A stretch of DNA of 64,000 nucleotides from Legionella geestiana (GTDB taxonomy: Bacteria > Pseudomonadota > Gammaproteobacteria > Legionellales > Legionellaceae). This document shows, piece after piece, positions 9,374-17,819 of this stretch. The translations under genes were made by a program, and so were the position numbers. How positions within the stretch are numbered: the stretch's first letter is position 1; each line of letters begins with the position of its first letter. Under the pieces are notes generated by a model. The model was not told where the DNA came from. It saw only the letters and a list, made by a program, of their open reading frames with translations, and searched no databases. The stretch is from positions 186,001 to 250,000 of the forward strand of contig NZ_CP038271.1 of assembly GCF_004571195.1 (NCBI RefSeq). The letters run 5' to 3'.

Positions 9374-10149
9374 CCGTTCTGGTGTTTGACATAGAAACCG
9401 TTCCTGATGTTGAAAGTGCCCGCCGTCTGCATGACCTTGAGGGATTGAATGACAGTGATACGGCAGAAGCACTTTTTGCGCTTCGCCGTGCAAAAACCGG
9501 GAGCGATTTTCTACCGCATTACCTGCAGAAAATTGTGGCAATCTCCCTCGTGATGGCTACAGGCAAGCAGGTTAAAGTCTGGTCCCTCGGTGATATTAAC
9601 GCTGATGAGAAGGACCTTATCAGCCGCTTTTATTCTGGCATTGACCGCTACACTCCAACGCTTGTAAGCTGGAACGGAGCGGGCTTTGATTTGCCAGTGC
9701 TGCACTATAGAGCGCTTCTCCATGGTGTTGCGGCACCGACCTACTGGGAGGCTGGCGACACTGTCAGCGGGTTTCGCTACAACAATTACCTCAACCGCTA
9801 CCACTACCGTCACCTCGATTTAATGGACGTACTATCTGCCTACCAGGCGCGCGCCAGCGCACCGCTCGATGACATTGCAACACTGCTCGGTTTTCCCGGA
9901 AAAATGGGGATGAGCGGCTCAAAAGTCTGGGAACAGTATCAGGCCGGCAACCTTGAGGGGATTCGTAACTACTGCGAAACCGATGTTTTAAACACCTACG
10001 GGGTTTATCTTCGGTTTGAACAGATGCGCGGGGTACTGAGTGCTGAGGACTATGCGCGTGCAACAGAGCAGTTACGTAATTGCCTTATGGAAGAATCCTC
10101 AAACCGCCCTCACCTTGGGGAATTTTTACAGCATTGGGAGGGTCGATAA
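9370..10149 (+). CDS. Predicted 3'-5' exonuclease, PolB-exonuclease-like
   Basis: The 259-residue protein matches the stand-alone proofreading-exonuclease-like family (DEDDy superfamily, RNase H fold). The first motif FDIETVPD supplies the DxE metal ligands at residues 6-8. The second is WNGAGFDLPVL near residue 100, and the last acidic motif is YCETDVLNTYGVYLR near 198-212. The reaction would be 3'-5' removal of nucleotides from DNA; the physiological substrate is unknown. It overlaps the usp stop by 4 bp and is the last gene of the acnA unit. A repeat array begins about 85 bp downstream. Confidence 0.88.
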   Translation: MTVLVFDIETVPDVESARRLHDLEGLNDSDTAEALFALRRAKTGSDFLPHYLQKIVAISLVMATGKQVKVWSLGDINADEKDLISRFYSGIDRYTPTLVSWNGAGFDLPVLHYRALLHGVAAPTYWEAGDTVSGFRYNNYLNRYHYRHLDLMDVLSAYQARASAPLDDIATLLGFPGKMGMSGSKVWEQYQAGNLEGIRNYCETDVLNTYGVYLRFEQMRGVLSAEDYARATEQLRNCLMEESSNRPHLGEFLQHWEGR

Positions 10150-10235
10150 AAACGAAAAACCTATTCCTCCTGGGCTTATTAGCCAAGGCTTCGGCGCCAT
10201 TTTAAAATAAATAATTGAATTTAATGGGCTTTTCG

Positions 10236-11005
10236 GTAGGCTGGGCTGAGCACCGCGAAACCCGGCATCGGGTATCCCCGAAGGCCGGATGTATTTTCGC
10301 GCATCCTGTCCCGCGCTTATCAGCGCAGGCTACTGCGTTATTTTCAAATAACTTATTGTATTATAACTATTTTTTGTAGGCTGGGCTGAGCACCGCGAAG
10401 CCCGGCATCGGGTATCCCCAAAGGCCGGATGTTTTTTCGCGCATCCTGTCCCGCGCCTATCAGCGCAGGCTACTGCGTTATTTTCAAATAACTTATTGTA
10501 TTATAACTACTTTTTGTAGGCTGGGTTGAGCGCCGCGAAGCCCGGCATCGGGCATCCCCGAAGGCCGGATGTATTTTCACGCATCCTGTCCCGCGCTTAT
10601 CAGCGCAGGCTACGGCGTTATTTTCAAATAAATTATTGTATTATAACTACTTTTTGTAGGCTGGGTTGGGCGCCGCGAAGCCCGGCATCGAGTATCCCCA
10701 AAGGCCGGATGTTTTTTCGCGCATCCTGTCCCGCGCTTATTAGCGCAGGCTACTGCGTTATTTTCAAATAACTCATTGTATTATAACTACTTTTTTAGGC
10801 TTGGCTGAGCACCGCGAAGCCCGGCATCGGGTATCCCCAAAGGCCGGATGTATTTTCGCGCATCCTGTCCCGCGCTTATCAGCGCAGGCTACTGCGTTAT
10901 TTTCAAATAAATTATTGTATTATAACTACTTTTTGTAGGCTGGGTTGAGCGCCGCGAAGCCCGGCATCGGGTATCCCCAAAGGCCGGATGTTTTTTCGCG
11001 CATCA
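10236..11005 (+). repeat. Array 1: six copies of a ~140-bp repeat
   Basis: Six direct repeats start with (G)TAGGCTGGG at 10236, 10376, 10516, 10656, 10795 and 10935, a spacing of 139-140 bp; the last copy is cut at about 11005. Each unit has a GC-rich core containing CCCGGCATCGGGTATCCC, a second short block containing GCGCAGGCTAC, and an AT-rich linker (TTATTTTCAAATAA). Copies alternate between two subtypes (GTATTTTC or GTTTTTTC after GGCCGGAT). The same family forms array 2 in the opposite orientation. Short frames inside it are not genes. The 85 bp between the exonuclease gene and the array hold nothing recognisable. Confidence 0.95.
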
Positions 11006-11019
11006 GCTCACAGCCTGAA

Positions 11020-11051
11020 AATCGCGACTTTTTTCAAAGAAAGTCGCGATT
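11020..11051 (-). terminator. Hairpin at the 3' end of the MerR-type gene
   Basis: A perfect 12-bp inverted repeat (AATCGCGACTTT at 11020-11031 and AAAGTCGCGATT at 11040-11051) with an 8-nt loop lies 8 bp past the stop of the minus-strand regulator. It lacks a long U-tract, so it may be a weak terminator or a 3' protecting hairpin. Confidence 0.6.
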
Positions 11052-11058
11052 GAAACCC

Positions 11059-12006
11059 TCAGAGATGGTAAAAGGCCTTCAGCCATTCTTTAGCGGCTTC
11101 GCTGATGGCGTTCTCTTCAAGAAGTAAAGCTGCGGCCTGCACTTTTTTCTCGACCTGTTGACCATATGCTTCATCCATCAGGCTCGTCCACTCCTGCGTC
11201 AATCTTGACTCAGGGATTTTCCCAACATTTTCCAGAACAATGTGCGCACGATGCCTTAAATACGCGTTCATCGCTTTTTCCATCCAGGCGACGGTCTCTG
11301 GTGTTAAACCGTGATGTTCAAGGCCTTTTCCTTCCCCAAAACCACACTCGAATTTTTTTGTACGAAGGTGAGCGTATTGCGGACCATATAAACTGTTAAC
11401 CCAGTCCATCAATTGTTTACCCAATGCAATTCCCCGTTCAGAGGCCGGATTTTCATGAAGGCAATTTTTAATTGCATCAACCAGATTAAACCACGTTGTC
11501 TCAAATGCCTCTTTACTTTCAGGCGTTGAATGCTCCTTTAATGCAGTTTCAAATTTAACATAATCCTTCATTTCATCAGGTGTAAATATTTCTTTAACCC
11601 ATGCATCTTCCAGTTGTTGCGTCATGTTATAAACCCCTATGAGTTCAATAATTTTTTGCCAGGGAATGGATTTATCAGGGATGCAATCAAGGGACAGACT
11701 GTCCAATATTGCACTCGCATCCAATAATGACGCCGCTTTTTCCCGCAAAAACCGTGACTGCATGGCAAGACGGTCAGGCAGCGTGTCATTCCTTGCAAGC
11801 AGGGCTTTAATCTGCGACAGCTCAAAACCAAAAAATTTAAGCGCAATAATCTGCTGCAGCCTTAATAAATCCGTTTCGGAGTACAAACGATAATTGTTAC
11901 TCTGGCGCAACCCGGGTTTTAGTAAACCAATCTTGTCATAATGATGCAGTGTACGCACTGACACCTGAGCAAGTTTTGCCAATTCTTTTGCATACCATTG
12001 TTTCAT
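11059..12006 (-). CDS. MerR-family regulator with a large C-terminal domain (TipAS-like?)
   Basis: Residues 1-70 form a typical MerR winged helix: YAKELAKLAQVSVRTLHHYDKIGLLKP, then NYRLYSETDLLRLQQI. A dimerisation helix follows (residues 75-115). The remaining 190 residues are mostly helical and may be a TipAS-like ligand domain, as in multidrug-sensing TipAL or Mta proteins; that assignment is tentative. No metal-binding Cys pair typical of MerR or CueR is seen at the C-terminus. The start is supported by GGAGG 8 nt upstream. Its own promoter has the unusual 19-bp spacer of MerR targets, implying autoregulation. The effector molecule is unknown. Confidence 0.9.
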   Translation of the reverse strand: MKQWYAKELAKLAQVSVRTLHHYDKIGLLKPGLRQSNNYRLYSETDLLRLQQIIALKFFGFELSQIKALLARNDTLPDRLAMQSRFLREKAASLLDASAILDSLSLDCIPDKSIPWQKIIELIGVYNMTQQLEDAWVKEIFTPDEMKDYVKFETALKEHSTPESKEAFETTWFNLVDAIKNCLHENPASERGIALGKQLMDWVNSLYGPQYAHLRTKKFECGFGEGKGLEHHGLTPETVAWMEKAMNAYLRHRAHIVLENVGKIPESRLTQEWTSLMDEAYGQQVEKKVQAAALLLEENAISEAAKEWLKAFYHL

Positions 12007-12027
12007 CGTTTTTCCTCCTTGTTTCCA

Positions 12028-12058
12028 AGGTTAAGGTCTGACGTAACGTCATAGTCAA
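12028..12058 (-). promoter_or_regulatory. MerR-type promoter with 19-bp spacer and operator dyad
   Basis: Read on the minus strand, TTGACT (12058-12053) and TAACCT (12033-12028) are separated by 19 bp rather than 17. Inside the spacer is the perfect dyad TGACGTTACGTCA (12039-12051). A stretched spacer with a central dyad is the hallmark of promoters that MerR proteins activate by DNA distortion. It lies directly upstream of the MerR-type gene. Confidence 0.8.
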
Positions 12059-12098
12059 CTGTTTTTTCTAATCATTCAAACCGAAGCCGAGCCCAAGG

Positions 12099-12528
12099 TC
12101 TGTTGACATTTGGTGGTGCGAAGCGAAAATCACGTCAATTCAGGTAAAACTTTATCTTGAGTGACTGTGTCCGGGACACTTTTTCCGCGCCGGGGGATTC
12201 ACGTGAATTTTGGTACCGTGACCAGGCTGAATCGTTCCATGCGTTGGCTCCGTGCCACATCCCGAATAGGTCCCCGCCTGCGCGGGGAAGACAGTGTGGG
12301 AGAGATTTTGGCCTCCGCACACACCCCGAATCCTGTCATTCCCGCGCGGGCGGGAAGCCATCCATGTGCCGGCACGGGGCTAACTCCAGCATGAGCTCTG
12401 GGAAGACAACGATTTTTCGTCCCGTACACAGCTTGAGTGAGGCGAATAGTCGGCTCTATTTAACGAACTCAAGATTAAATTTGGATGAATTGACGTGGTT
12501 TGCAGCCGTGTCACCAATTGTCAATAGA
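12099..12528. mobile_element. Foldback element interrupted by MITE copy 1
   Basis: Outside the MITE, the flanks form a second, imperfect inverted repeat. The left arm (about 12099-12161) contains TTGACATTTGGTG, ACGTCAATTCA and CTTGAG. The right arm (about 12468-12528) contains CTCAAG, TGAATTGACGT and CACCAATTGTCAA. Removing the MITE and one target duplication leaves a palindromic unit of roughly 150 bp. Its nature, transposon relic or regulatory hairpin, is unknown. The 110 bp between it and metN hold no clear signal apart from the metN leader. Confidence 0.65.
12165..12431 (+). mobile_element. MITE copy 1 (267 bp, 9-bp target duplication)
   Basis: The ends are CTGTGTCCGGGAC (12165-12177, one mismatch to the other copies) and GTCCCGTACACAG (12419-12431). 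The 9-bp sequence CTTGAGTGA occurs immediately before (12156-12164) and after (12432-12440). The body has the hairpin-forming segments CCCCGCCTGCGCGGGG and CCCGCGCGGGCGGG. No transposase frame is present, so it is non-autonomous. It lies in the merR-metN divergent region. Confidence 0.93.
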
Positions 12529-12640
12529 ACCCAACCTGCGCCAGCAATTTCAGCATTTTAAAAACACTGTTCAACCCCCGCCGTATGGTGTATTATTCCA
12601 GCACTTTTTGCGTTGTAACAGCTTGTTTTTACGAGGCGCG

Positions 12641-13666
12641 ATGATTGAATTACGCGGAGTCTCACGGCATTTTGGCTCCACCCACGCCCTGCATGATGTC
12701 AACCTCTTTGTGCAGGAAGGCGAAATATTCGGCATTATTGGCCGCAGTGGTGCTGGAAAGTCAACACTTCTGCGATGCATGAATCTTCTTGAGCGCCCGA
12801 CCATGGGCCAGGTTCTCATTGACAACGAAGACATAACCGCCTTAAAACCTTCAGGGGTAAATCGTATTCGCCATAAAATGGCCATGATTTTTCAGCATTT
12901 TAACCTGCTGGATTCCTGTAATGTTTTTGATAACATCGCTTTTCCCCTGAGAATCCAGGGGTATAACGAAGACGTCATCAAAGAAAAAATTGCCTCGCTC
13001 CTTCCACTCGTAGAGCTTGAAGAAAAAATACACGCTTATCCCGCAGAGCTCAGTGGCGGGCAAAAGCAGCGTGTTGCGATTGCGCGTGCACTGGCGTGCT
13101 CGCCAAAAATTTTACTGTGCGATGAAGCCACATCTGCTCTCGACCCTGAAACCACTCGCGCCATTCTCGATTTACTTAAAAAAATCAATGCACTTTATGG
13201 GATTACCATCGTTCTTGTGACGCATGAAATGGACGTGGTACGGCGAATCTGTCACCGGGTAGGTGTGATGAATCAGGGGCGACTCGCTGAGATTAAAGCG
13301 CTTTCTGCTGTTTTTGAAGATGATGAAAGCCTCGCGCACGCAATGTTTTACACGAATCTCAGCCCGCAACTGCCGCCCTGCCTCATCGAAAACCTGTCAA
13401 ATACGCCCACTAAAACACCACTGGTGCGCCTGTTTTTCCAAGGGGCTGAAGTTAACATTCCGTTCATCAGCCAGACAAGCCGCGACCTTGGGCTTGATAT
13501 TAACATTCTGCTGGCCAACATTGACCGCTATGGCACTGTCACTTGCGGCGTATTGGTCGCAGAGCTCTGTAACGGCCACAATCTGCTGGATGATTTTAAT
13601 AAACGGTGCAGGGAATCTGGTTTAACCGTGGAGGTTTTGGGGTATGTCACCGACCATCTGGCATGA
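12641..13666 (+). CDS. metN: Methionine ABC transporter ATP-binding protein MetN
   Basis: The 341-residue protein is the ATPase of the D-methionine/L-methionine importer and acts at the inner face of the cytoplasmic membrane. It has Walker [10 protein letters not shown] at 34-42, signature LSGGQKQR, Walker [13 protein letters not shown] and the switch His in VTHEM. The last 75 residues form the NIL regulatory domain, which in MetN binds methionine and inhibits transport. I chose the ATG at 12641 because it follows an ACGAGG ribosome site and opens with the family start; an upstream in-frame ATG at 12500 would add unrelated sequence. The reading frame of metI starts 23 bp before its end. Confidence 0.96.
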   Translation: MIELRGVSRHFGSTHALHDVNLFVQEGEIFGIIGRSGAGKSTLLRCMNLLERPTMGQVLIDNEDITALKPSGVNRIRHKMAMIFQHFNLLDSCNVFDNIAFPLRIQGYNEDVIKEKIASLLPLVELEEKIHAYPAELSGGQKQRVAIARALACSPKILLCDEATSALDPETTRAILDLLKKINALYGITIVLVTHEMDVVRRICHRVGVMNQGRLAEIKALSAVFEDDESLAHAMFYTNLSPQLPPCLIENLSNTPTKTPLVRLFFQGAEVNIPFISQTSRDLGLDINILLANIDRYGTVTCGVLVAELCNGHNLLDDFNKRCRESGLTVEVLGYVTDHLA

Positions 13667-14315
13667 TTTACTGACCGCTACTGGCGAAACGCTGTACATG
13701 GTCATAGTCAGCACCGCGCTATCAGCACTGGCAGGACTGCCTCTTGGGGTGGTACTCTTCTCCAGCGCACGCCTGAAGCCTAACCGAATTCTAAATCGAC
13801 TGCTCTCCAGCATCATAAATATCAGTCGTTCAGTTCCGTTTATTATTCTGCTGGTTGCAATTATCCCGTTCACTCGGTGGCTGGTCGGTACCTCTATCGG
13901 GCTGCATGCGGCCATGGTGCCTCTAACACTCGGCGCCATCCCCTTTTTTGCGCGACTCGTTGATAATGCCTGCCAGGGACTGTCACAGGGTCTTATTGAG
14001 GCTGGTCTGTCGATGGGTGCGAGCACGTCCCAGATTATCCGGCGCATTATTCTGCCGGAAACCCTACCATCCTTAATACAGGCACTGACCGTAACAGCCA
14101 TCACGCTTGTCAATTATTCCGCCATGGCAGGTACGGTTGGCGGAGGCGGTCTTGGCGACCTGGCCATACGGTATGGATACCAGCGTTTCAATCCATTTGT
14201 TATGCTGATAACTGTTCTGGTGCTGGTAGTGATTGTTCAGCTCATCCAGACTGGCGGTGACTGGGCAACGGGGCGAATCCTTCGCAGGCGCGCTTTACGC
14301 AAGGCCGCTTACTGA
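13644..14315 (+). CDS. metI: Methionine ABC transporter permease MetI
   Basis: The 223-residue protein has about five hydrophobic segments and the ABC-permease coupling motif [21 protein letters not shown] (EAA loop) near residues 113-133. It would form the transmembrane channel of MetNIQ. The start overlaps the 3' end of metN by 23 bp and metQ follows 22 bp downstream, so the three are one operon. Confidence 0.95.
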   Translation: MSPTIWHDLLTATGETLYMVIVSTALSALAGLPLGVVLFSSARLKPNRILNRLLSSIINISRSVPFIILLVAIIPFTRWLVGTSIGLHAAMVPLTLGAIPFFARLVDNACQGLSQGLIEAGLSMGASTSQIIRRIILPETLPSLIQALTVTAITLVNYSAMAGTVGGGGLGDLAIRYGYQRFNPFVMLITVLVLVVIVQLIQTGGDWATGRILRRRALRKAAY

Positions 14316-14337
14316 CATAGTGATAAATGGAGACAGC

Positions 14338-15114
14338 ATGCGTATCGTACGACTTTTACTAACGGCTCTTGTACTCACAGCCTGTGGTAAATCCCCCTCT
14401 AATACGCTGGTAATCGGCACGATTTCAGGCCCTGAAACTGAGCTTGTAGAAACCGCTCGCGATGTTGCGCAGCAGCGCTACGGACTTACGGTTAAAATTG
14501 TAGAATTTAATGACTATAACCTGCCGAATGAAGCCCTCCAGGATGGCAGTCTTGACGCAAACATTTACCAGCATCTTCCCTACCTTAATACCGCCATTAA
14601 GGCACGTGGCTACACACTTGAGCCTGCAGCACGCACCTTCCTCTACCCTATGGGCGTATACTCCAGCCGCTACAAATCCTTACGCCGTCTGCCTGAAGGC
14701 GCACTGATTGCACTGCCTAACGATCCCAGTAACGAGGCACGTGCGCTCCTGCTTTTAAAACGTGCGGGCCTTATCAGCTTGAAAAAAGGGCAAACTTCAA
14801 CGATTGCTGATATCGCGCGCAATCCGAGAAAGTTGCGCTTCACAGAACTTGACGCCGCACAACTTCCGCGCGTGCTCCCCGATGTCGATGCCGCTGTCAT
14901 TAATACTACGTTTGCCCTTCCAGCGGGACTTAAGCCAACAAAAGACGCCATCTACATGGAAGGAAAAAATTCTCCCTATGCCAACCTGATAGTCGTGCGT
15001 AAGGATAATGCCAAAAAAGAAGAAATCAGCCTTTTTATTAAAGCCTTTCAGTCACCCGAAGTGCTGGCCAAAGCCAGGAAGCTTTTTAAAGGTTCGGCTA
15101 TACCTGCATGGTAA
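14338..15114 (+). CDS. metQ: Methionine-binding lipoprotein MetQ
   Basis: The 258-residue protein is the periplasmic substrate-binding subunit (NLPA family). The signal peptide ends in the lipobox LTAC at about residues 14-17, so the mature protein is a lipoprotein. Family segments include GTISGPETELVE and FNDYNLPNEALQDGSLDAN, then FLYPMGVYSSRYKSL. I chose the ATG at 14338, after a GGAGA ribosome site; a longer in-frame frame from 14233 overlaps metI and lacks a signal sequence. It is the last gene of metNIQ. Confidence 0.95.
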   Translation: MRIVRLLLTALVLTACGKSPSNTLVIGTISGPETELVETARDVAQQRYGLTVKIVEFNDYNLPNEALQDGSLDANIYQHLPYLNTAIKARGYTLEPAARTFLYPMGVYSSRYKSLRRLPEGALIALPNDPSNEARALLLLKRAGLISLKKGQTSTIADIARNPRKLRFTELDAAQLPRVLPDVDAAVINTTFALPAGLKPTKDAIYMEGKNSPYANLIVVRKDNAKKEEISLFIKAFQSPEVLAKARKLFKGSAIPAW

Positions 15115-15271
15115 TACATGGCAGCTGTAAGTTCTGTGCCAGACAAAAAAAGTCTGCGTGCCCGTCTGCGTAACGAAAGCGTCACTTCAACGCCGGATAG
15201 ACGTTCCTATTTACGTGTCTTTTAAATTTTAACAGTCCGGTACACAGTGATGCGCAAAACAGCTAAAATGA

Positions 15272-15288
15272 CTTAATATCTGCTTAAG
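15272..15288 (+). promoter_or_regulatory. PmrA-box match upstream of the coiled-coil gene
   Basis: CTTAAT-ATCTG-CTTAAG is two direct half-sites that fit YTTAAK with exactly 5 bp between them, the PmrA response-regulator consensus. It lies 62 bp before the next start codon. In Legionella and Coxiella, PmrA controls many Dot/Icm effector genes. The rest of the gap 15115-15349 holds no recognised feature. Confidence 0.65.
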
Positions 15289-15349
15289 CTAAGAGTGATA
15301 AGCTTAGCGTAAGAGTAAGCCTGAACAGCATGCCGTCATTGGGGGTATT

Positions 15350-16786
15350 ATGAGCGAGAATGATCAGAGGAAAACTTTAGATTCTAACCCGTATGATACC
15401 TTTTATCAGGGTATTCCGTTTTTTGGGCGTTTTTTACGCTCCGACACACGGCTTAGAAATTTTCCATTTTACGATGCAAACCAGCGCATGCGCCTCGTCA
15501 TGGAGTATCAGCTTAAAGTAGGTATTGACGCTGAAAAACTGCCAACAGGCTCCCTTTTTGACAGCTTTAACACGAACTTTATTGCAGAAGCCAACGCATT
15601 TACAGATGTAAAAGCACCAGATGGCACCCTGCTTTCCAAGGCACTTGCTGATAAACAGGGGCAAGCAGAGGCTAAGGCGGTAGAGGATGCGATAAGAAGC
15701 GCACTTGTAGACTCAAAAGCCGCCGTAGAGAAGGCCACCTTTGAGTTCACAGAAGACCTGAACGCGTTGAAAGAACGTGTGCAGCAAAAAACCACCTCTA
15801 CAGCAGATGCTTTAAGCTACCTTGATGAGCGTAAAAAACAAGCACTTAAAGCATTGGATAAAGCCCATGAAGACGCCAAAAAGCGACTGGAAACAAGCTT
15901 TAGTGATGCAGGCTCAGACCTTAACACTAATCTTCAGAAGGTTATGAACATTGCTCCGTCTCAGGTTGGCGGCATCAAGAATGCCATGCTGGCGGAAATG
16001 GATAAAAAACACAAGGAAACTAAAGAAGCTGCAGAGAAAGCCTTCAGCGAAAGCACTGATACGCTTTCCAAAGACAACAAACGCCGTGAAGAAGAAGCGA
16101 TGTTTGTAGCGGCTCTCTATGAATCCAGCAACCGCATGAAAGATATCATTGACGAACTGCTTGCCGAGAAAAATGCCACTCGAAAATCAATGACGCAATT
16201 AACCACCGATGTCGACATCGGCGGCATTACCCTCAAAGATATCTCTATCGGCGATCTAGACTTTATAGCCCTTGGTACAGGCGTTTTTCCAACCCGCGAA
16301 ATAAACCTTAAGAAGAATAAGGACAACAAGATAATTAGTGTTGAAATGGAAATGCCATCTTCACTCAATATCCCCTACTGGATGGACCCGCGCTCTAATG
16401 CTGAATCCGATATCATGCGCATCGTAACCGTACTTTGCGTTGTCTGTGAGAAACCAAACGTAAAAGTAACCCATGAAGACCCCGAAGTCGCAATGCAGAT
16501 GGGTCGACTCGCGTATTCAGCATTACGAAAAAACGGCAAGTCAGACGAAGAATGTTTTGTCTATGTCAATGGTCAGAAAAAAACGGCTGGTGAATTATTT
16601 GCAGGTCGTGATGCTCAACTGGCAGCCATTAACGATGCGGCAAGTAAGTTAAATGAAGCAAAAAGTACAGCCCAGGTAAAAGATACCAAAAATAGCCTTG
16701 GTATGATTCGTAAAGACATTGCCGGTATCCGTGCCGAAAAAGAAGCAGCCAAAACACCCGCACCTGTCCCCGGCCCATCTCTCTGA
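15350..16786 (+). CDS. Coiled-coil-rich protein of unknown function, effector candidate
   Basis: I do not recognise this 478-residue protein. Residues about 90-270 are charged, Ala/Lys/Glu-rich and heptad-like, so a long coiled coil is expected. Residues 280-420 look globular (IGGITLKDISIGDLDFI, then NIPYWMDPRSN). A second charged helical stretch precedes a Pro-rich tail (TPAPVPGPSL). There is no signal peptide and no clear membrane segment. The start follows a GGGGG ribosome site by a few bases. A PmrA-box match upstream and a strong terminator downstream make it a single-gene unit. A translocated Dot/Icm substrate is plausible but inferred. Confidence 0.85.
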   Translation: MSENDQRKTLDSNPYDTFYQGIPFFGRFLRSDTRLRNFPFYDANQRMRLVMEYQLKVGIDAEKLPTGSLFDSFNTNFIAEANAFTDVKAPDGTLLSKALADKQGQAEAKAVEDAIRSALVDSKAAVEKATFEFTEDLNALKERVQQKTTSTADALSYLDERKKQALKALDKAHEDAKKRLETSFSDAGSDLNTNLQKVMNIAPSQVGGIKNAMLAEMDKKHKETKEAAEKAFSESTDTLSKDNKRREEEAMFVAALYESSNRMKDIIDELLAEKNATRKSMTQLTTDVDIGGITLKDISIGDLDFIALGTGVFPTREINLKKNKDNKIISVEMEMPSSLNIPYWMDPRSNAESDIMRIVTVLCVVCEKPNVKVTHEDPEVAMQMGRLAYSALRKNGKSDEECFVYVNGQKKTAGELFAGRDAQLAAINDAASKLNEAKSTAQVKDTKNSLGMIRKDIAGIRAEKEAAKTPAPVPGPSL

Positions 16787-16832
16787 TAATACAGGCACTT
16801 TGCTGGGCTTGTGATTAAAAACCTGTTATAGT

Positions 16833-16860
16833 AAAGGCGCTTTGGAAAGCGCCTTTTTTT
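16833..16860 (+). terminator. Intrinsic terminator
   Basis: GGCGCTTT and AAAGCGCC form an 8-bp stem with a 2-nt loop (16836-16853), preceded by A residues and followed by a run of seven T. It ends the coiled-coil gene. Confidence 0.9.
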
Positions 16861-16921
16861 GGTCTGCTGGCGTTTGGCGACAGACTTTGAATTGGGAGTT
16901 CACACTGTTTCAGGAGGAATC

Positions 16922-17089
16922 ATGTCAGCAGGACGTATTGACGAAGTTGAACAAGATGGCGAAGTCGTAGAATCCCTGGTTATCGAATCTGCAGATGTTA
17001 GCCTGAGTACAAAGCTTGAGAGGCGGCGACGCATTGAAGATATGATGGATCTTAAACGCTTTAAGGAAGAAGAAGTTTGGGAAATCTAG
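16922..17089 (+). CDS. Small charged protein, PA3496-like
   Basis: The 55-residue protein starts 5 nt after an AGGAGG ribosome site; a longer in-frame reading from 16859 would begin inside the terminator and is rejected. It is acidic at the N-terminus and basic in the middle. The segment ERRRRIEDMMDLKRFKEE resembles the short RRRIED..E.KRL motif of the PA3496 family, which is annotated as linked to envelope integrity. The function is unknown. It converges on rsmJ with a 9-bp gap. Confidence 0.75.
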   Translation: MSAGRIDEVEQDGEVVESLVIESADVSLSTKLERRRRIEDMMDLKRFKEEEVWEI

Positions 17090-17098
17090 CGCGCTCGT

Positions 17099-17818
17099 TC
17101 ATTCTTTGATGAGCATACGCCCGAGGCCCGCATACACATCAAAGCGCACGGTTTTACCCGGAATTCTGCTGGTAGGTTCTGCCAGTGGCGGACTCTTTTG
17201 AGGCCACTTTACCACAACCGAGCGCTTTGCCCGACTAATGGCTATCGCCAACACAGCATGTGGATTTGGCTGTTTGTTAACCAGCTGCTGCAATATCTGC
17301 ATGTCTTTTTGAACCAGCGCACTCTTTTGTCGAACGGGGTGCATGGGATCGAGATAAATGACATCAGGAGGAACCTCAGACTCGAGTTGAGTGAGCCATT
17401 CACCAGCCTCACCCTGCACCAGCGATAGATTTTCCTGCAATGAACTGCGCTGAAGGGCGTCTTCGAGCAAGGCATGCATCACCGGGTTTTGCTCTATCAT
17501 CGTAACTTGAGCGCCTAAAGATGCGAGCACTGCCGCATCCCGACCCCATCCTGCAGTAGCGTCAACGATACGCACTCCAGGAGCTGGGCGGCAGGCACGA
17601 ATCAGCGCATCCTGCCCGCCGCGATTATGCAACACCCGTCTGCGGCTTTTTTCAAAATCTGCAAAAACCGGTGAAAACCCCGGAAATTTCAATGACAGGC
17701 CAGACTCTCCAATACACAAACGTGGTTCATGGACATTATCAACTTCGAGTCCCAGGCGTTTGCCAAGCATTTCCGCCTGTTCGGCAAACGCCTCAGATTC
17801 AAACCCAATGCTCAGCAT
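17099..17818 (-). CDS. rsmJ: 16S rRNA (guanine-1516-N2)-methyltransferase RsmJ
   Basis: The 239-residue protein belongs to the YhiQ/RsmJ family, which methylates G1516 of 16S rRNA with S-adenosylmethionine. The SAM-binding motif is VDATAGWGRDAAVLASLGA near residues 100-118 and the catalytic-type motif is YLDPMHPVRQKSALV near 175-190, both highly characteristic. The ATG lies 1 nt after the glyS stop, so it is translationally coupled to glyS and is the last gene of glyQ-glyS-rsmJ. Confidence 0.95.
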   Translation of the reverse strand: MLSIGFESEAFAEQAEMLGKRLGLEVDNVHEPRLCIGESGLSLKFPGFSPVFADFEKSRRRVLHNRGGQDALIRACRPAPGVRIVDATAGWGRDAAVLASLGAQVTMIEQNPVMHALLEDALQRSSLQENLSLVQGEAGEWLTQLESEVPPDVIYLDPMHPVRQKSALVQKDMQILQQLVNKQPNPHAVLAIAISRAKRSVVVKWPQKSPPLAEPTSRIPGKTVRFDVYAGLGRMLIKE

Positions 17819-17819
17819 G

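Noticed and set aside
10236-11127. Open frames of 60-81 codons inside array 1, e.g. 10526-10771 and 10945-11127
   Set aside because: They follow the repeat period, have no ribosome site and exist only because the repeat lacks stops in one frame.
12157-12561. 134-codon plus-strand frame across MITE copy 1
   Set aside because: Equivalent frames occur in every MITE copy and run into unrelated flanks; no ribosome site.
12500-12640. N-terminal extension of MetN
   Set aside because: The extension overlaps the foldback arm and precedes the ribosome site and conserved family start at 12641.
15118-15225. 35-codon frame starting right after metQ
   Set aside because: No ribosome site and no recognisable homology; it could be a remnant but cannot be supported.
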